Shown in pieces: positions 4,908 through 5,671 of a stretch of 5,671 nt of DNA. The notes under the pieces were generated by a model that was not told the DNA's origin, made no database searches, and saw only the letters and a list, made by a program, of their open reading frames with translations. Location of the stretch: the NCBI GenBank assembly GCA_037142435.1, contig JBAXAO010000067.1, positions 1 to 5,671 on the forward strand, in the 5' to 3' direction. The translations under genes and the position numbers were made by a program. This DNA is from CAIMZW01 sp037142435. Its GTDB lineage: Bacteria; Actinomycetota; Actinomycetes; Nanopelagicales; Nanopelagicaceae. Numbering within the stretch: position 1 is the first letter of the stretch; the number at the start of each line of letters is the position of its first letter.

Positions 4908-5671
4908 ATGGCAGTCGGAAAGAGATACAACGCGGATTGGGCTTCACTGATCCTGGGACTGGGCGCTGGTCTCACCGCTGCCGTCTTTTTAGAGACAACC
5001 ACCCAACACGACTGGAGTTCGGTCTATTCGGTTATCACCTCCATTTCGCGTATCTGTGCCCTTTTGGGGTCATACCTCGCTTTGGTGGGGTTGGTCTTGG
5101 TTTCTCGTGTTTCGTGGATTGAAAAATCTGTCGGTCACGATCGCTTGGTTATCTGGCACCGCAAGATGGGGCCGTATGCGATGTACCTCATCACTTTTCA
5201 CGTTCTTTTCGTGACTCTGGGTTATGCCGGACCGGATCGCGCACCAATGGCTATCGAGCTCTATCGACTGGTTGTTCATTACCCATGGATGTTGCCGGGC
5301 TTTGTTGGTTTCTTGTTCTTTGCTGCTGCCGGAATTTCTTCATACAAGAAGGCGCGCGCCAAGATGTCTTATGAAACATGGTGGACCATCCACCTCTATA
5401 CGTACATGGCCATTGCACTTTCTTTCATGCACCAAATTTTGACTGGGCCGATGTTTATTAATCATCCTCTCAACAAGTACTACTGGACTTTCCTGTACGT
5501 CGCAGCAGGCGCAACGATTATTTTGTGGCGAATCGTTATACCAACTGTGCGCTCGCTGCGTCACAATCTTCGCGTTGAACAAATCGTGGCCGAAGGTCCC
5601 GGTGTTGTTTCAATCGTGATGCGCGGGCGCAACTTGGAAAAGTTAGGCGCGCAAGGCGGACAATTCTTTGG
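4908..5671 (+). CDS. Ferric-reductase-like transmembrane oxidoreductase, 3' end beyond the window
   Basis: The first 254 residues of an integral membrane protein of the ferric reductase/NADPH oxidase type. About six hydrophobic segments are seen (roughly 12-30, 46-66, 88-107, 127-143, 159-177 and 194-212). Two pairs of histidines, His84/His98 and His162/His175, sit 14 and 13 residues apart on two segments, the pattern that binds two stacked haems in this family. After the last segment the chain becomes soluble (RVEQIVAEGPGVVSIVMRG), and it reaches GAQGGQFF at the edge, which fits the start of an FAD-binding ferredoxin-reductase domain. An NAD(P)H-binding domain should follow outside the window. 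Such proteins pass electrons from cytoplasmic NAD(P)H through FAD and haem across the membrane; the acceptor (ferric iron, oxygen or a partner protein) cannot be told from this part. ATG 4908 is the earliest good in-frame start. No iron-regulator box was recognised upstream. Confidence 0.92.
   Translation, partial: MAVGKRYNADWASLILGLGAGLTAAVFLETTTQHDWSSVYSVITSISRICALLGSYLALVGLVLVSRVSWIEKSVGHDRLVIWHRKMGPYAMYLITFHVLFVTLGYAGPDRAPMAIELYRLVVHYPWMLPGFVGFLFFAAAGISSYKKARAKMSYETWWTIHLYTYMAIALSFMHQILTGPMFINHPLNKYYWTFLYVAAGATIILWRIVIPTVRSLRHNLRVEQIVAEGPGVVSIVMRGRNLEKLGAQGGQFF

Noticed and set aside
4888..4950. A 20-residue ORF starting at ATG 4888, overlapping the reductase start
   Set aside because: It is out of frame with the reductase, has no recognisable composition or ribosome binding site, and overlaps a well-supported coding start.

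Overview
The window looks like chromosomal DNA of a Gram-positive-type actinobacterium of moderate G+C, possibly of the freshwater acI/Nanopelagicales kind. This is inferred from roughly half G+C, GTG and TTG starts, a LuxR-type regulator, secreted Ig-like proteins with Pro/Ser/Thr linkers, and an OmpA-domain protein with no beta-barrel. No rRNA, tRNA, insertion sequence or CRISPR array is visible.

Layout: (1) 1-87 holds small hairpins and a strong intrinsic terminator of a gene lying off the left edge. (2) 88-249 is a non-coding leader with a clean 14-bp dyad, followed by a LuxR-family regulator (250-960) that begins with GTG. (3) At 1032-2291, 71 bp downstream on the same strand, is a secreted protein with three Ig-like repeats split by a Ser/Pro/Thr/Val linker. 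(4) 2299-2945 on the minus strand is a compact type II toxin-antitoxin pair: a Phd/YefM-like antitoxin followed by a RelE-like toxin, with a stop-start overlap. An imperfect 28-bp palindrome covers the predicted promoter. (5) 3161-4681 on the plus strand starts with TTG and encodes a secreted protein made of an acidic segment, a long Pro/Ser/Thr linker, a beta-rich region and a C-terminal OmpA-like peptidoglycan-binding domain. A UUCG-capped terminator follows. (6) 4736-4907 is a leader with two dyads, then a ferric-reductase-like haem membrane protein (4908 to the right edge, truncated).

The likely theme is the cell surface: two exported proteins with flexible linkers, one of which can hold on to peptidoglycan non-covalently, lie on either side of a toxin-antitoxin module in the opposite orientation. 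The LuxR regulator may control the Ig-like gene, but nothing in the sequence proves this. The reductase has its own leader after a strong terminator and is probably a separate unit. I see no clearly new multi-gene system. The most informative unexplained items are the toxin-antitoxin operator palindrome, the dyad upstream of the LuxR gene, and the shared architecture of the two surface proteins.
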